Origin: a virus
IMG/VR virus record: IMGVR_UViG_3300023179_000123
Span: 1-58,516 of that record
Reading direction: 5' to 3' (one strand)
DNA: 58,516 nucleotides
The position numbers and the translations under genes are program-made. The notes under the pieces were generated by a model. It was not told the DNA's origin and searched no databases. It saw only the letters and a list, made by a program, of their open reading frames with translations. This document shows positions 1-10,300 of this stretch, in pieces (within the stretch, counting starts at the first letter, position 1; each line of letters starts with the position of its first letter).

Positions 1-586
1 CTCCCCCTGCTACCAATAATGGGTTTCCTGATCTAAATATTCCACAATATCCACCACCTCCGCCGCCATATTGATTATCCCCGCCTGTAGTAGAGGATCC
101 TCCCCCAAATGGAGCATTAGTAGATCCTGGTCTGTTAAATCCTCCTCTTGGTACTCTGACAACTAAAGTTTCACTTGGGGTAACAGGTATTAAACCTCTT
201 GAATGGCCTCCGCCTCCGCCGTAGGATCCTCTTGACCATCCTCCAGAAGACCCTCCTCCTCCGCCTCCTGCCCATAATTTAACGTAAATATAATTTACTC
301 CGGCAGGTATAACGAAATTCTGGTCTGATGTATTAGATGTAAATGTTACTCTTGTTTTTCCTGAAGTATTAGCGAAACGACTGTTTAAATCTAATGGTAA
401 TGAGAATCCAACTACATTAGCGGTCAATCTAGAATTACTAGTGTCTAAAGATACTCCAAAATTAGAACCTATCGCATTTATTCTATTTGTTTGAACATTT
501 CCAGAAAATCCAGCCAATATAGTACCGTTTTCTATATAACTAGTTCCAGAAGTATCTTGAATTACATTAACTTTTAGTGTACTCAT
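1..586 (-). CDS. Glycine-rich tail fibre tip / adhesin protein (C-terminus off window)
   Basis: The start codon is at 586 and the frame stays open to base 1, so the protein is cut by the window edge (195 codons seen). The N-terminus (MSTLKVNVIQDTSG) is the opening typical of short fibre proteins of marine T4-like phages. From about residue 90 it has the pattern 'F.IPAGVNYIYVKLWAGGGGGGG' followed by long Gly-rich runs with aromatic residues. Gly-rich polyglycine-helix tips of this kind form the receptor-binding end of some T4-like long fibres. It is the last visible gene of a tandem adhesin array and follows the fibrinogen-like gene by 2 nt. The role as receptor-binding protein is inferred from composition and position. 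Confidence 0.75.
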   Translation of the reverse strand, partial: MSTLKVNVIQDTSGTSYIENGTILAGFSGNVQTNRINAIGSNFGVSLDTSNSRLTANVVGFSLPLDLNSRFANTSGKTRVTFTSNTSDQNFVIPAGVNYIYVKLWAGGGGGGSSGGWSRGSYGGGGGHSRGLIPVTPSETLVVRVPRGGFNRPGSTNAPFGGGSSTTGGDNQYGGGGGGYCGIFRSGNPLLVAGG

Positions 587-588
587 TT

Positions 589-1410
589 TTACCTAACATA
601 TATTTCTACTCTTGCGCTACGATTTATACCTGTAGTATCTTGACAGCAGCCTATATAATCTCCAGCTGAATATTGTGCGCCAGTATTTTGCTGATTACCT
701 AGTAGTCCTATTCCACCTATAACATCATCACTACCCATATCACCATTTGGATATAATCCTCCGCCGTTTTCATTCCAGCCAAATCCCCACCGTGTTCTAG
801 TATAAGGACTTTGATTATTGTAGTAGTTAAATCCATAGAAACGAACATCAGTTTGGCTACTAAATACTCCGCTAGCCCATCCACTAAAATTTTTAGCGTC
901 TCTAATAAAGTAGCGACTTACAGTATTCCATAATGTTATAGGTACTATTCTGGTTCCACTATTATAAAAATTATTTTCTAGCCATATCCAGTTGCCTAGC
1001 CCAGCTATACTGCCACCAGCACCTATATCTGGCCAGCGTGCCAACATATCTTTGGCGGAAAAATAATTCATAGTATGAAACTTTGCATCTCCATCATTTT
1101 GATTAGTTTCCGTAGGATTTAGTGTATTAACAGTAGTCCAATAACTTGAATTATAATTAAATGTATTACCACGAGTAGCTTTCATTATCATCATCCAGCC
1201 ACCGCCGTCATAACTGTTATTCATTATACAGTATACTGGCGTTGCACCTACTGTAGGTAAATCTATCCAATAAACACCATCAGTATTAGTTCCAGTTAAT
1301 GTTTTAATTGCAGCTGCACTTAGGGCTGCTCTAGCAGCACTAGATCCATCTCTGACTAGAGAAAATCTTTTACTGTATCCACCTCCAGAAAAACTACCCC
1401 AAAACGGCAT
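589..1410 (-). CDS. Fibrinogen-like domain (lectin-type) tail adhesin
   Basis: This 273-residue protein has a short Ser/Ala-rich N-terminus. From about residue 44 it resembles a fibrinogen C-terminal-related (FReD) domain: 'DGVYWIDL...PVYCIMNN..DGGGWMMIMKA', matching the family signature of Gly-x-Tyr, Cys-x-Met and GGGW. Near the end are 'GDYIGCCQD' and a short basic C-terminus. FReDs bind acetylated sugars or other surface glycans in animals and some bacteria. On a phage it would most simply act as a host-surface binding module. It sits in the tail-fibre operon, 2 nt from each neighbour. The fold is inferred from motifs only; the calcium site is not clearly seen. Confidence 0.65.
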   Translation of the reverse strand: MPFWGSFSGGGYSKRFSLVRDGSSAARAALSAAAIKTLTGTNTDGVYWIDLPTVGATPVYCIMNNSYDGGGWMMIMKATRGNTFNYNSSYWTTVNTLNPTETNQNDGDAKFHTMNYFSAKDMLARWPDIGAGGSIAGLGNWIWLENNFYNSGTRIVPITLWNTVSRYFIRDAKNFSGWASGVFSSQTDVRFYGFNYYNNQSPYTRTRWGFGWNENGGGLYPNGDMGSDDVIGGIGLLGNQQNTGAQYSAGDYIGCCQDTTGINRSARVEIYVR

Positions 1411-1412
1411 TT

Positions 1413-1961
1413 TTATACAAAACTTGTTTGAGCTGCGAAAACAGAATATGTGTTAGATGACGTTTTAATAACACTAACATTATAGATATCTGCCTTATTA
1501 GCTGTTCCGGTAGTAGGCGCACTACCTTGCCATCTTGTTACAACACCTGTTGTTGTACCATCAACTTGAATTGTATTACTAAAATACGCAGTAGAACCAT
1601 TATTAACTATGATAACATAGGATTCAGAAGTGCCTATAGGAAATACATTTAGACCAGTAAAATTCATAGCGAAATTAGCAGTATTATTTGCTGTATGTAA
1701 AACTATACCTCTTTCTGTACCATAAATTTGTACGGCACTTGGAGGAGTAGTTTCTATTCTAACTACCTCAGTCACACTAGATTGAAATATAACTTGAGGT
1801 GTTAAGGTTATAGTATTACTTTGCAATCTGACATAATCAGTACCAAGAGCAAATGGAACACCATTACTAATTACTAACCCTGAAGATTCGGGTCTTAAAG
1901 TAAAGTTATTTAGGCCTACTGTGTCTAGGCCAACTTGAACGTAATCTGTTTTAATTGTCAT
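1413..1961 (-). CDS. Putative tail fibre/structural protein, unknown fold
   Basis: The ATG at 1961 overlaps the upstream stop as ATGA, which favours it over a TTG start 12 nt earlier. The product is 182 residues, Asn/Thr/Ser-rich and predicted all-beta, with no membrane segment. The C-terminal half (TANFAMNFTGLNVFPIGTSE to SSNTYSVFAAQTSFV) is similar to the C-terminus of the protein encoded at 3154-3774, which also ends in FFVFAAQTRFA with the same 'RWQGSAPTTGTANKADIY' style motif. The two are therefore paralogues. The function is unknown; context makes it a tail fibre or fibre-attachment protein. Confidence 0.65.
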   Translation of the reverse strand: MTIKTDYVQVGLDTVGLNNFTLRPESSGLVISNGVPFALGTDYVRLQSNTITLTPQVIFQSSVTEVVRIETTPPSAVQIYGTERGIVLHTANNTANFAMNFTGLNVFPIGTSESYVIIVNNGSTAYFSNTIQVDGTTTGVVTRWQGSAPTTGTANKADIYNVSVIKTSSNTYSVFAAQTSFV

Positions 1962-2383
1962 ACTATTGTCCAATCGCCCAAAACTGTTACTGTAACGCCG
2001 GGTGTGATAGAAATAGGACCAGCACTTACTGCATTTTTATCTGCTGCTACAGTATAACTTACTGTTACTGTTTTATTATTTTCATAAAATATTTCATCAT
2101 TACCACCACCTGTTGCTCCCCCACCAATTGATCCCCAAGTTCCTCTGTATCCCTCAAAACGGGTAGTTGTGGTATTGTAACGTAACATGCCATTGGCAGC
2201 AGAACCTGGTCTACTTGAAGTAGTACCATTTGGGACAGTAATGTATTCGCCAGAAAAAGAAATATTAGATGCTAAATCTGCAGAAACAACTGCCTGATTT
2301 TGTATCATTGAAGTAGTTATAGCATTGGCCTGTATCATGGCACTTGTTATAACATTTGGTGTTAATACTTTTAGAATAGGCAT
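1958..2383 (-). CDS. Short tail fibre-like structural protein
   Basis: This 141-residue protein begins with a shaft-like segment (ITSAMIQANAITTSMIQNQAV). It continues with the motif 'GMLRYNTTTTRFEGYRGTWGSIGGGATGGGNDEIFYEN' and ends 'GPISITPGVTVTVLGDWTIV'. This fibre-tip pattern recurs in cyanophage and other marine T4-like genomes, where it closes long fibres. Here it is encoded as a small separate protein. It overlaps the next gene by 4 nt and abuts the LamG-like gene upstream, so translation is probably coupled. Confidence 0.7.
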   Translation of the reverse strand: MPILKVLTPNVITSAMIQANAITTSMIQNQAVVSADLASNISFSGEYITVPNGTTSSRPGSAANGMLRYNTTTTRFEGYRGTWGSIGGGATGGGNDEIFYENNKTVTVSYTVAADKNAVSAGPISITPGVTVTVLGDWTIV

Positions 2384-3154
2384 TTAAACTCCAAATCTAG
2401 CTCGTTGTGCGTTAAAATTAGTCGCAATTTCCGTAGCATCAAGTACTCTATTATAATATCTTACTATATAATAATAACCATTATACGAACCATAATCACC
2501 ATACCCTATTCTCGAACCTGAACTTAAAACCCTTGATCTGCCAGATGTTCTTACACTACCGCCAACATTTGTAGCATTAACATACATAATAGGTGTTTTT
2601 CCAGAATAAACGAAAACTACATGTGACGGTACAGAACTGGATATAGAAGTTGATACATTGGAAGATACTGATAGATAACTGTTAGCATGTTCGTTACCCA
2701 TAATACCATTTGTACCTACACTAAAACCTGCTCCACAATCACTGTTTCCTCTATTATCAGATGATATGACATGTCTGTGATTTGTAGAAAAAGTATTTAA
2801 TCCATGTAAAGGGGTTGTGTCTGTGGGTCTGCACCAAATCTCATAAGTAAAATCATCTGGTGCTCCAAAATCGACAGGCCATGACCAACCATTACCACCC
2901 CCATTATTAGAAAAACTTCCTCCATAATCCGCAGCTGAAAATGGGGGACTACCCTGCATATTCCATGCAGCTGACCCTGCTACTAAATTATTCCATGATG
3001 ATCCGCTACCTGGATAACTGGCTGGATTACCTGCGTCCAAATGAACAGTTAGACCCGAAGTAACTCCGGTGAATGTTAATCCACCGCCTCCTGTACTACC
3101 CCTTTGTCCATATCCTCTAGAGCTACCTGGCCCAATAGCCTGCAAAAATGGCAT
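2384..3154 (-). CDS. LamG / concanavalin A-like lectin domain fibre protein
   Basis: After a Gly-rich linker, residues about 30-256 form a LamG-type beta-sandwich pattern: 'LTVHLDAGNPASYPGSGSSWNNLVAG' at the start, 'FTYEIWCRPTD' in the middle, and 'SRIGYGDYG..NGYYYIVRYYNRVLDATEIATNFNAQRARFGV' at the end. The last motif is the diagnostic C-terminus of phage-borne LamG/ConA-like domains. Such domains bind polysaccharide, so a host-surface recognition role is likely. It shares one base with the upstream stop and directly abuts the downstream gene, as part of the adhesin operon. Confidence 0.75.
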   Translation of the reverse strand: MPFLQAIGPGSSRGYGQRGSTGGGGLTFTGVTSGLTVHLDAGNPASYPGSGSSWNNLVAGSAAWNMQGSPPFSAADYGGSFSNNGGGNGWSWPVDFGAPDDFTYEIWCRPTDTTPLHGLNTFSTNHRHVISSDNRGNSDCGAGFSVGTNGIMGNEHANSYLSVSSNVSTSISSSVPSHVVFVYSGKTPIMYVNATNVGGSVRTSGRSRVLSSGSRIGYGDYGSYNGYYYIVRYYNRVLDATEIATNFNAQRARFGV

Positions 3155-3774
3155 TAAGCAAACCTCGTTTGAGCAGCAAAAACAAAAAATGATGTAGGTG
3201 ACAATGCACTATCTATAGCATATTTAACTATAGTATATGAATAAAAATCAATAGAATTAGTATTACCTGACGTAGGTGCAGATCCACCTTGCCAGAATAA
3301 CGGATAAAATGCTCCATCTACTCTGACTCTATTTGCAAAATATGCAGTTCCCCCTTGCCTAGCAGCCACTACTACCGTTATGCCTTGATTAATTTTAATT
3401 AAACTTGACAATGCTACATCAGTTGCCGCTATAAAATTAGGAGTCCATGCTGCGGTTGAGGGTTGATTATAGATTACCACCCCTCCCTCTAAAACATTTA
3501 TATCAACATTACCTGATAAACTATTATTTAATACTTTTATATTTTCTATAACTCTATTCAAACCATTTAGAATGACAATATCACCAAGAGAAACATTTCC
3601 TGTTGCGGTCACGTTTCCTGCTAACGTAGTATTAGAATATGAGAATGTATTAGGTGTACTAATAGTCCCGCCCATAGCAAGATTTTTATCTATATAAACA
3701 CCGCCGCCGCTGGTTGACAGTTGGTTTCTACCAACCATCAAACCATTTTCTTCTAATACTATTTTAGTTAACAT
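3154..3774 (-). CDS. Putative tail fibre/structural protein, paralogue of the 1413-1961 product
   Basis: This 206-residue protein has the fibre-style segment 'GGTISTPNTFSYSNTTLAGNVTATGNVSLGD' in the N-terminal half. Its C-terminal domain (SLIKINQGITVVVAARQGGTAYFANRVRVDGAFYPLFWQGG..PTSGNTNSIDFYSY) parallels the C-terminus of the 1413-1961 gene. No enzymatic motif is visible. Start and stop each share one base with the neighbours, so the operon is translationally coupled. The role is inferred as fibre or adhesin from context. Confidence 0.65.
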   Translation of the reverse strand: MLTKIVLEENGLMVGRNQLSTSGGGVYIDKNLAMGGTISTPNTFSYSNTTLAGNVTATGNVSLGDIVILNGLNRVIENIKVLNNSLSGNVDINVLEGGVVIYNQPSTAAWTPNFIAATDVALSSLIKINQGITVVVAARQGGTAYFANRVRVDGAFYPLFWQGGSAPTSGNTNSIDFYSYTIVKYAIDSALSPTSFFVFAAQTRFA

Positions 3775-6700
3775 TATGCTTGTGCTTCAGTCCAGCTTAA
3801 ACGAGCTTGAATATTTGCAGGACCTGTTCCCGCATTTCTTGCAGCAACAGTTACAACATCAGGTCCATCTGGATACAATCCTGTTAACCCTGGGGCCGAG
3901 CCAACGCCTCCGCCTAAAATTGAATTTGCTAAATCCCTAACTTGATTCAAATCCTGTTGAATTGTTTCAAACGCTGTAGAACCTGCACTATTAACAGCAT
4001 AGAAACCATAAATTACTTCACCCCCTGTTACAGAAGCCGCGCCCGAATGATCGCAAACTTGAGACAAACTAGAAGTACCAGTTGCAATCGATCCAAACGT
4101 TCCTGGAGTACCACCTGATACCACACCATTTAATACTAAAGTAACAAGAAAACGACCATTAGTCACAACATCCAATTGTCTTAGAGTTACCTGCATTCTA
4201 TTAACTAATTCTTTTAAGCCGAATGTGCTAGGAATACCACCATCAACTGAAGGGGCTGCTCTTAAACTAAACAATGCATAATTAGAACCTTGGGGGATAG
4301 CTGTATCAGTAGTTTCACCATAAGTAAATATAAAAGATTTATCATCATCAAATCTACCATCCATAATAACAGATGTTCCCCAATGGCTTACTGTTGGAGC
4401 AAATTGTGGAGAATGTAAGAATATTGGAATTGGTAAAGTATTTGAAAAATTGTGATTAGTTGCAGTTTGACCCATAGGTCTGATTGTATATGTAACAGAG
4501 CTATTGGTCGAAATGGCACCTGTACTCATAGTTAATATACTAGGAGATCCTAATACTTTTCTTACTACAAATGTTCCTCCCGGCACGCCTGGGCCGTAAA
4601 TATATGCACCTTCTTGTATGGCAGTTAAATCAGATGAGGTTGATACATTGGGACTATTCAAAGTTGTCGATCCTGTAATAGTTCCTCCCGCTAATCCTCT
4701 AGTTAACCCAGTAAATGTCGTAGTAGTTTTGCCAGTGTAATTAACAAATTCGCACCCTCTTGGATTATCTATGAATAAAATACCACTGCTTGGGAATAAA
4801 GATGTATTAGCAACAGTTACAGAGGTATCTACGTTAGCTAAATTAGCAGTAAGAACAGTGTTTAATGCATTAGTATGGGTTTCATATCTAGCAGGCAAGT
4901 TGCCCGAGCGCATATATGCTTCATAATTAACATTATTGTTTACAAATCTATGGCAATAAAATACCCTACCTGCAGTATCTCTAAATCCAAATCTAATGGC
5001 ACCTGCACCGTACCAAGAGTAGTCTATATAAAACATTTGCATCTTGGTTAAGTCTAAATTATATCCAGACGATCCTGTACCATCACACCTATCTATATTC
5101 CATTGTGATTGAGGTATTTTAGTTTCAGTAGTTTTAGTGACTATACATTGAGAAGGTTGAGCTATTGATGGTCCTCTATATGCCGGCAATATATTCATTA
5201 CAGTATCTGATTCTATATTGTCTACTCTATATGACTGCCCCCTTATAACAATATAGTCTCCAGGAGACAACTGTTTAGCAAATTTAGTTGTTGTATTATT
5301 TACCGTAGCACCTACTACACGAGAACTTCCCTGCGTAACATTAACAAATCCCGATAATTGTTCAATTGATCTACGACGAACAGCATATATCTGTTGCCCA
5401 TCATATTCAAAGAATACTCCGTTTTGAGAGTCAAATAATCCAAGTCTAATAGCTGCTCCATACCAAGTACTTACTGATACTGTTATAATACCAGTAGCTA
5501 TTGAACTTGAGGGGGTTGTGATTGCTACATAATTAAAACTATTTGGGTTTATAACTTCATTTACTATAAATGTGCCATTGTAACCAGATTCAGTGGCTCC
5601 TGTAACTACTACAGTAACACCTGGTAAAAGTTGATGTGTAGTTTTAGTAATTACTGTTACTAGAGTACCCGATGATCTCATATCGTCAACATTGAAATTG
5701 GGTTTTACAATAGTTCCTGTACTTACCTGAATACCTTTACCCGATTGATAACGAAAATATCTACGAGTTTGCCTAATAGTTTGTAAATTATGCCCTGGAT
5801 TGCCTGTAGTAAATTGTACACCACCGTCAAATGGTCTATGAATATAAGTGCCATCTGGTCTTGGATATACAGATGCTGCGGAAATTGTTCCTGTAGGAGT
5901 TAAATCTGCAACCACTTCAAATGTATTAGCAGTTAGCACTCTAGAAACCGTCCACGATCCATTGGGCGGATTGGACGATGCTGAAGCGCCAGTAATAAAC
6001 ACCCCGTTTCTCAAAGTTAATCCATGGGGTTCCTCTGTTTGAATACTAATAACGTTGCCTGAATATGTGGGTTGTGTTGCTAAATTGTAATTAGCATTGG
6101 AATAGAACGTACCAGTATACGCAGTTGTTAACGATAAATTATAGATATTAGTGTCCATTGTTGCACTAAATGCTGGCGTAAATGGAAATTTAGCATTATA
6201 GGAAAATGAAGTGCCCGCTACGTTACTTGAAACAATAAATCCGCCATTAGCACCTGAAAAATCTGTATCATTGATTAAGATAGGTGTGCCAATTGCAGGA
6301 GGATTACTTGTATTAAAGGTAATGACAGATGAGTTAGCAGTAGCATTAGCACCAGTAATTACAATAGGATTTTGTGTATTGGTGAAAAAACAAGGTTTAT
6401 TGTTTAAAAGAGTTAATGTTTCCCATTTAGTAGGTTGTAATCCATATTCAAAGTCGGTATCAATTAATGATTGAGGGGTGGATACTCTAAATTTACCTAC
6501 CGGATCTTGATATTCTTCAGATGGGTCAAATTTTTCATTTATTTCATCATAGGTTATTTGCAATCTATCAGTACTAGACATACTTGTAGTATTATATGAC
6601 AATACTAAAGTAGTGGTAGCGCTTGTAGTAGAAGTATTTTGAGCAATGGTATAACTAGTGGCCGTTAGAGTCGGATCACTAAAATTATAAATTACAGTAT

Positions 6701-6818
6701 TATTAGTTACATTAGTAATAAGTAATAATCTTTCTCTTTGAATTACTCTAGTAATTACTAATGTTCTAGTAGATGGTACAAATACATAATCTGTTTCTGG
6801 AAGGACTCTTCTTGCCAT
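3774..6818 (-). CDS. Large tail fibre / structural protein (1014 aa)
   Basis: The protein is long, Thr/Asn-rich and predicted all-beta. The N-terminus (MARRVLPETDYVFVPSTRTLVITRVIQRERLLLITNVTN) resembles the attachment domain seen in large structural proteins of cyanophages. At least three copies of a beta-module with the pattern 'h.TGA..SGYNGTFIV..V....FNYV' are visible (around residues 170-210, 270-310 and 400-440). A related copy sits inside gp53 of this phage. The C-terminus contains 'VYGFYAVNSAGSTAFETIQQDLNQVRDLANSILGGG', a likely helical segment. No catalytic motif is seen. It probably forms part of a fibre shaft or of the baseplate periphery. Confidence 0.65.
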   Translation of the reverse strand: MARRVLPETDYVFVPSTRTLVITRVIQRERLLLITNVTNNTVIYNFSDPTLTATSYTIAQNTSTTSATTTLVLSYNTTSMSSTDRLQITYDEINEKFDPSEEYQDPVGKFRVSTPQSLIDTDFEYGLQPTKWETLTLLNNKPCFFTNTQNPIVITGANATANSSVITFNTSNPPAIGTPILINDTDFSGANGGFIVSSNVAGTSFSYNAKFPFTPAFSATMDTNIYNLSLTTAYTGTFYSNANYNLATQPTYSGNVISIQTEEPHGLTLRNGVFITGASASSNPPNGSWTVSRVLTANTFEVVADLTPTGTISAASVYPRPDGTYIHRPFDGGVQFTTGNPGHNLQTIRQTRRYFRYQSGKGIQVSTGTIVKPNFNVDDMRSSGTLVTVITKTTHQLLPGVTVVVTGATESGYNGTFIVNEVINPNSFNYVAITTPSSSIATGIITVSVSTWYGAAIRLGLFDSQNGVFFEYDGQQIYAVRRRSIEQLSGFVNVTQGSSRVVGATVNNTTTKFAKQLSPGDYIVIRGQSYRVDNIESDTVMNILPAYRGPSIAQPSQCIVTKTTETKIPQSQWNIDRCDGTGSSGYNLDLTKMQMFYIDYSWYGAGAIRFGFRDTAGRVFYCHRFVNNNVNYEAYMRSGNLPARYETHTNALNTVLTANLANVDTSVTVANTSLFPSSGILFIDNPRGCEFVNYTGKTTTTFTGLTRGLAGGTITGSTTLNSPNVSTSSDLTAIQEGAYIYGPGVPGGTFVVRKVLGSPSILTMSTGAISTNSSVTYTIRPMGQTATNHNFSNTLPIPIFLHSPQFAPTVSHWGTSVIMDGRFDDDKSFIFTYGETTDTAIPQGSNYALFSLRAAPSVDGGIPSTFGLKELVNRMQVTLRQLDVVTNGRFLVTLVLNGVVSGGTPGTFGSIATGTSSLSQVCDHSGAASVTGGEVIYGFYAVNSAGSTAFETIQQDLNQVRDLANSILGGGVGSAPGLTGLYPDGPDVVTVAARNAGTGPANIQARLSWTEAQA

Positions 6819-6828
6819 TTCTTTTCCT

Positions 6829-7308
6829 TTAATAACCCAACATAATATTTATTGGTGAATAAGGTGTTTGTTTAGTTGTAATATTTTGTGCTGTTAGATA
6901 TTTAATAGTACCATTAAATGACATCCAACGAAGCGGTGGTGTGGAGAATACTATATTAGATGAACTTATCTCATACCCTGAATTGAAGGGTTCAATCTCA
7001 GATAAATTTAAATAATCATGTAAATGTTCTGTAGCTTGTATGGGAAAATTTCCTAGATAAATTTTTAATGCATATGGGCTTTTAGGTATAACCGATACGC
7101 CATTGACTTTTAGCGGAAAGATTTTATCAATACCATTAAATAACGGCGATATATCATCAAGTATATCTTCTGATCCTGCGCCAGTACTAGGAGAATTACT
7201 TACTGTTAAATTTCCAGTAAGTACTATATTACCTATTGTTACATTAGCTAATTGAGCAGAATTACCTAAAAGTTCTTTTACTAGATAGGTTGAATATTGT
7301 AATGCCAT
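6829..7308 (-). CDS. Small fibre-associated structural protein, unknown
   Basis: The ATG at 7308 overlaps the stop of the giant fibre gene as TAATG and gives a 159-residue protein. A longer reading to 7326 would need an unnecessary 19-nt overlap. The N-terminus (MALQYSTYLVKELLGNSAQLANVTIGNIVLTGNLTV) looks like a fibre-attachment segment followed by a shaft repeat. The C-terminal part contains 'LKVNGVSVIPKSPYALKIYLGNFP', a pattern also found in short structural proteins of T4-like marine phages. Co-translation with the 2247-residue fibre suggests a partner, adaptor or trimerisation chaperone of that fibre (inference). Confidence 0.6.
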   Translation of the reverse strand: MALQYSTYLVKELLGNSAQLANVTIGNIVLTGNLTVSNSPSTGAGSEDILDDISPLFNGIDKIFPLKVNGVSVIPKSPYALKIYLGNFPIQATEHLHDYLNLSEIEPFNSGYEISSSNIVFSTPPLRWMSFNGTIKYLTAQNITTKQTPYSPINIMLGY

Positions 7309-10300
7309 TAGTTTAACAATCTCCAACCATATGTTACGTTAAAATAAACAAATCCAAAATATGAATCTTCTGTATCAGATTCAAAATTATCGAATTGCCC
7401 CATGATTTTGCTACCGTTTCTTAAAATGGTCAATTTCTTAGTATCGAATGAACTGGTACCATCCAAGAAATAAACAGTATCCCCAAGTCTCGGATTTGGT
7501 GGTAAATTTATAAATGCAGGAACTGCTGCAGTGTTTACAATATATTTATATCCAGGTGCTGCAGTAGCATTCCCGGATATTTCTGCCCAACGTTCTGAAA
7601 CTGTAGCTATGGGCGCATTGCCCATATGAGTAACTTCAATTGATACATTTGCTGGAGGTGCTTCATTAAATGTTAGTACTGAACCAGATAAAGTATACTC
7701 TGTTTGGTGTTGTTTTAATCCATCAAACGATACTAATAATGCAGCTCCGCTACTTGGAGTTCTACTTAATGAAAACTGTGTGTTGGAACCGTTTGCTGTA
7801 AACGAATCTACTGCAAAACCTTCCCCCAAATCAACAAACGTGCCTACAGATAAAATATCACCTGCTTCTGCGCCCACTAATAAAGTAACTGCAGTACCGT
7901 TAGACGTATAATCTAATGTTGGTTCAAGTAATACACCATTAAGGTGTACTTGCATTCTTTGTGTACTAGGTATAATAAGTATCTGGGATGTATCATCAGT
8001 TCCAGCAAATATTGTTTGCGACGCATTAGCTGTATATCTGTATTTCTGGTAGGCAGCAACATTTGATGAAAGAGTAGCTGGTCCCCAAGTATTACCTAAC
8101 CATGTCAGTGCTTGTCCTGTTGTTGGCGCAGTGTTTGAAACATTTTTTAATTGTCCTATTACTAATTCGTTCTGTGAATTACTAAATGTTCTTACGAAAA
8201 TATTTGCGCCAGAATCAGGGGCGGAAGTAAATGCCAATACGCTATTAGTTATATTATAATTATAACTTGGTTGTTGTATAACACCATTAACGAAAACTAA
8301 AGCTTGATTTGAATCTCCACTAATATAACTTAAATTAAAGTTAGTATTACTACCATCTCCCAAGAATTCTTGGTTAGCTACTGTGCCAAGGAAAAACTTA
8401 GTATTATATACAGAGTCTGTGGAAAAATATTTTACAGAAATTACAGAATTGGATGAGGGTATTTCATCAAATACCAAATATTGACCTGAAGTAGTGTAAT
8501 TATTTGGATAATTTTGATTTATTCCATCCACATATACTAATACATTATTAGGTGTGGCTGGAGTGAATCCCATGTTAAAAGACGTGTTCGTCCCATCACC
8601 ATAGAATATAGATGTTTGTTGTGCTCCTATTAAAAGAACATTTGAACCCCCTCCTCCACCAGAAACAGTACCGGGTTGCCAGATATTACCTGACCATACT
8701 AATGCTTGTCCTGTGCTGGGTACAGTATTGCTTACATCTAAAAATATACTTAAGTTAGATGTAGCTAATCTAGCATCTACTCTAGCATTTGTAAAATATA
8801 GATTAGCGCCCTCTGATATATTAGATGTATTTAATACTATGGTGCCATTAGCACCATTAACTGAGGTGACGCCTCCAGTTACAGTTATAATACCATTTGC
8901 TTGGTCATAACTTCCTGATCCTGATACTGAAATGGCAGACCTAACTCTGCTGTTAGTGTAATATAGATTAGTGACTTCTGATACATTAGCAGTGGTTAAT
9001 AATGGACTTATATTAGCATAAACACGAGTATTTGTATAATAAAGATTAGTGACTTCTGATACATTAGCAGTGGTTAATAATGGACTTATATTAGCATAAA
9101 CACGAGTATTTGTATAATAAAGATTAGTGCCTTCTTCTATATCAGTTGTACTGGTTGCTAAATTATAATATGCAGTACCATTATTGGTAAATTGCCATCT
9201 ATCAGTACTTTCATTCCATTTTAAATCTACATTAGCACTTGATCCTCTGTTAACTAAAATTCCTGCGTCAAGTACAGGAGATCCGGTATGATTAGAATTT
9301 AGAACTACTTGATTATCTGCAACTGTTAATGTTTGAGAATTTAATGTAGTAGTATTACCAGATACTATCAAATTACCTGTTACTACAGCATCCCCCGCTA
9401 TAGTAATAGTTGTAGATGTAATATCATTACTATATAATCTACCATTAACTGTAATGTCATTTACAGTGACAAAATTAATGTTAGCCGCATTACCTAAAAG
9501 TGTGGTAATATTAGCACTATTTACAACCAATCCATCGGTCCTAGATTGTAGTAATGTCCCGCCCAAATCAATAGTGTTTCCTGAAAGATATAAATCTTTC
9601 CATCTATTTGTCGCATTACCTAAATTATAAACCGAATTCTGTGAAGGTATTATATTGCCATCGAATGCAGTGAAATAAGATTTAACTCTTGCATTAGTAT
9701 AGTAAAGATTTCCGCCCTCAGCGATATTGGTAGTAGTTAATACTACAGCGCCGTTCGCACCATTAACTGTTGTAACCCCGCCAGTAACTGTAATAATACC
9801 ATTCGCTTGGTCATAACTACCTGATCCTGTTACTGAAATAGCTGCTCTAGCACGAGCATTTGTGAAATATAGATTTGTGCCTTCAGCTATTTGAGTAGTT
9901 GTGGAATTTAAAACATTAGCTACAGGAGTAGGTTCCCATAAACTTGTTGCACCGTTATAAACTAAGATATTATTTGCAACAGGTGTAATATATGCTGCAA
10001 AATCGCCCAAATTGCTTAAGTTTAAATCTATTTGTTCTGATGAAAAATACCTATATGAAATATAAGCATTTGTTTCAGGCGGCGAAGTAAAGGTTAAAAC
10101 ATTTGAACTAACAGTGTAGTTTTGTATAGGTGTTTGTAAAACAGAATCTACAAATACTAATATAGCATTAGCAGATTGAGGAACAAAGGTTAAATTATAA
10201 TTTGAAGTACTATTATTTCCATAAAATTCACCAGTAAATAATCTACCTATTAAAAATGCATTAGATGTATCTGCTGAAATTACACCAGTATTGGAATTAT

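Noticed and set aside
7543-7550. TATAAATA on the minus strand as another late promoter
   Set aside because: It is deep inside the giant fibre gene, 235 nt from the next start, which is coupled by TAATG. One chance match is expected in sequence this AT-rich.
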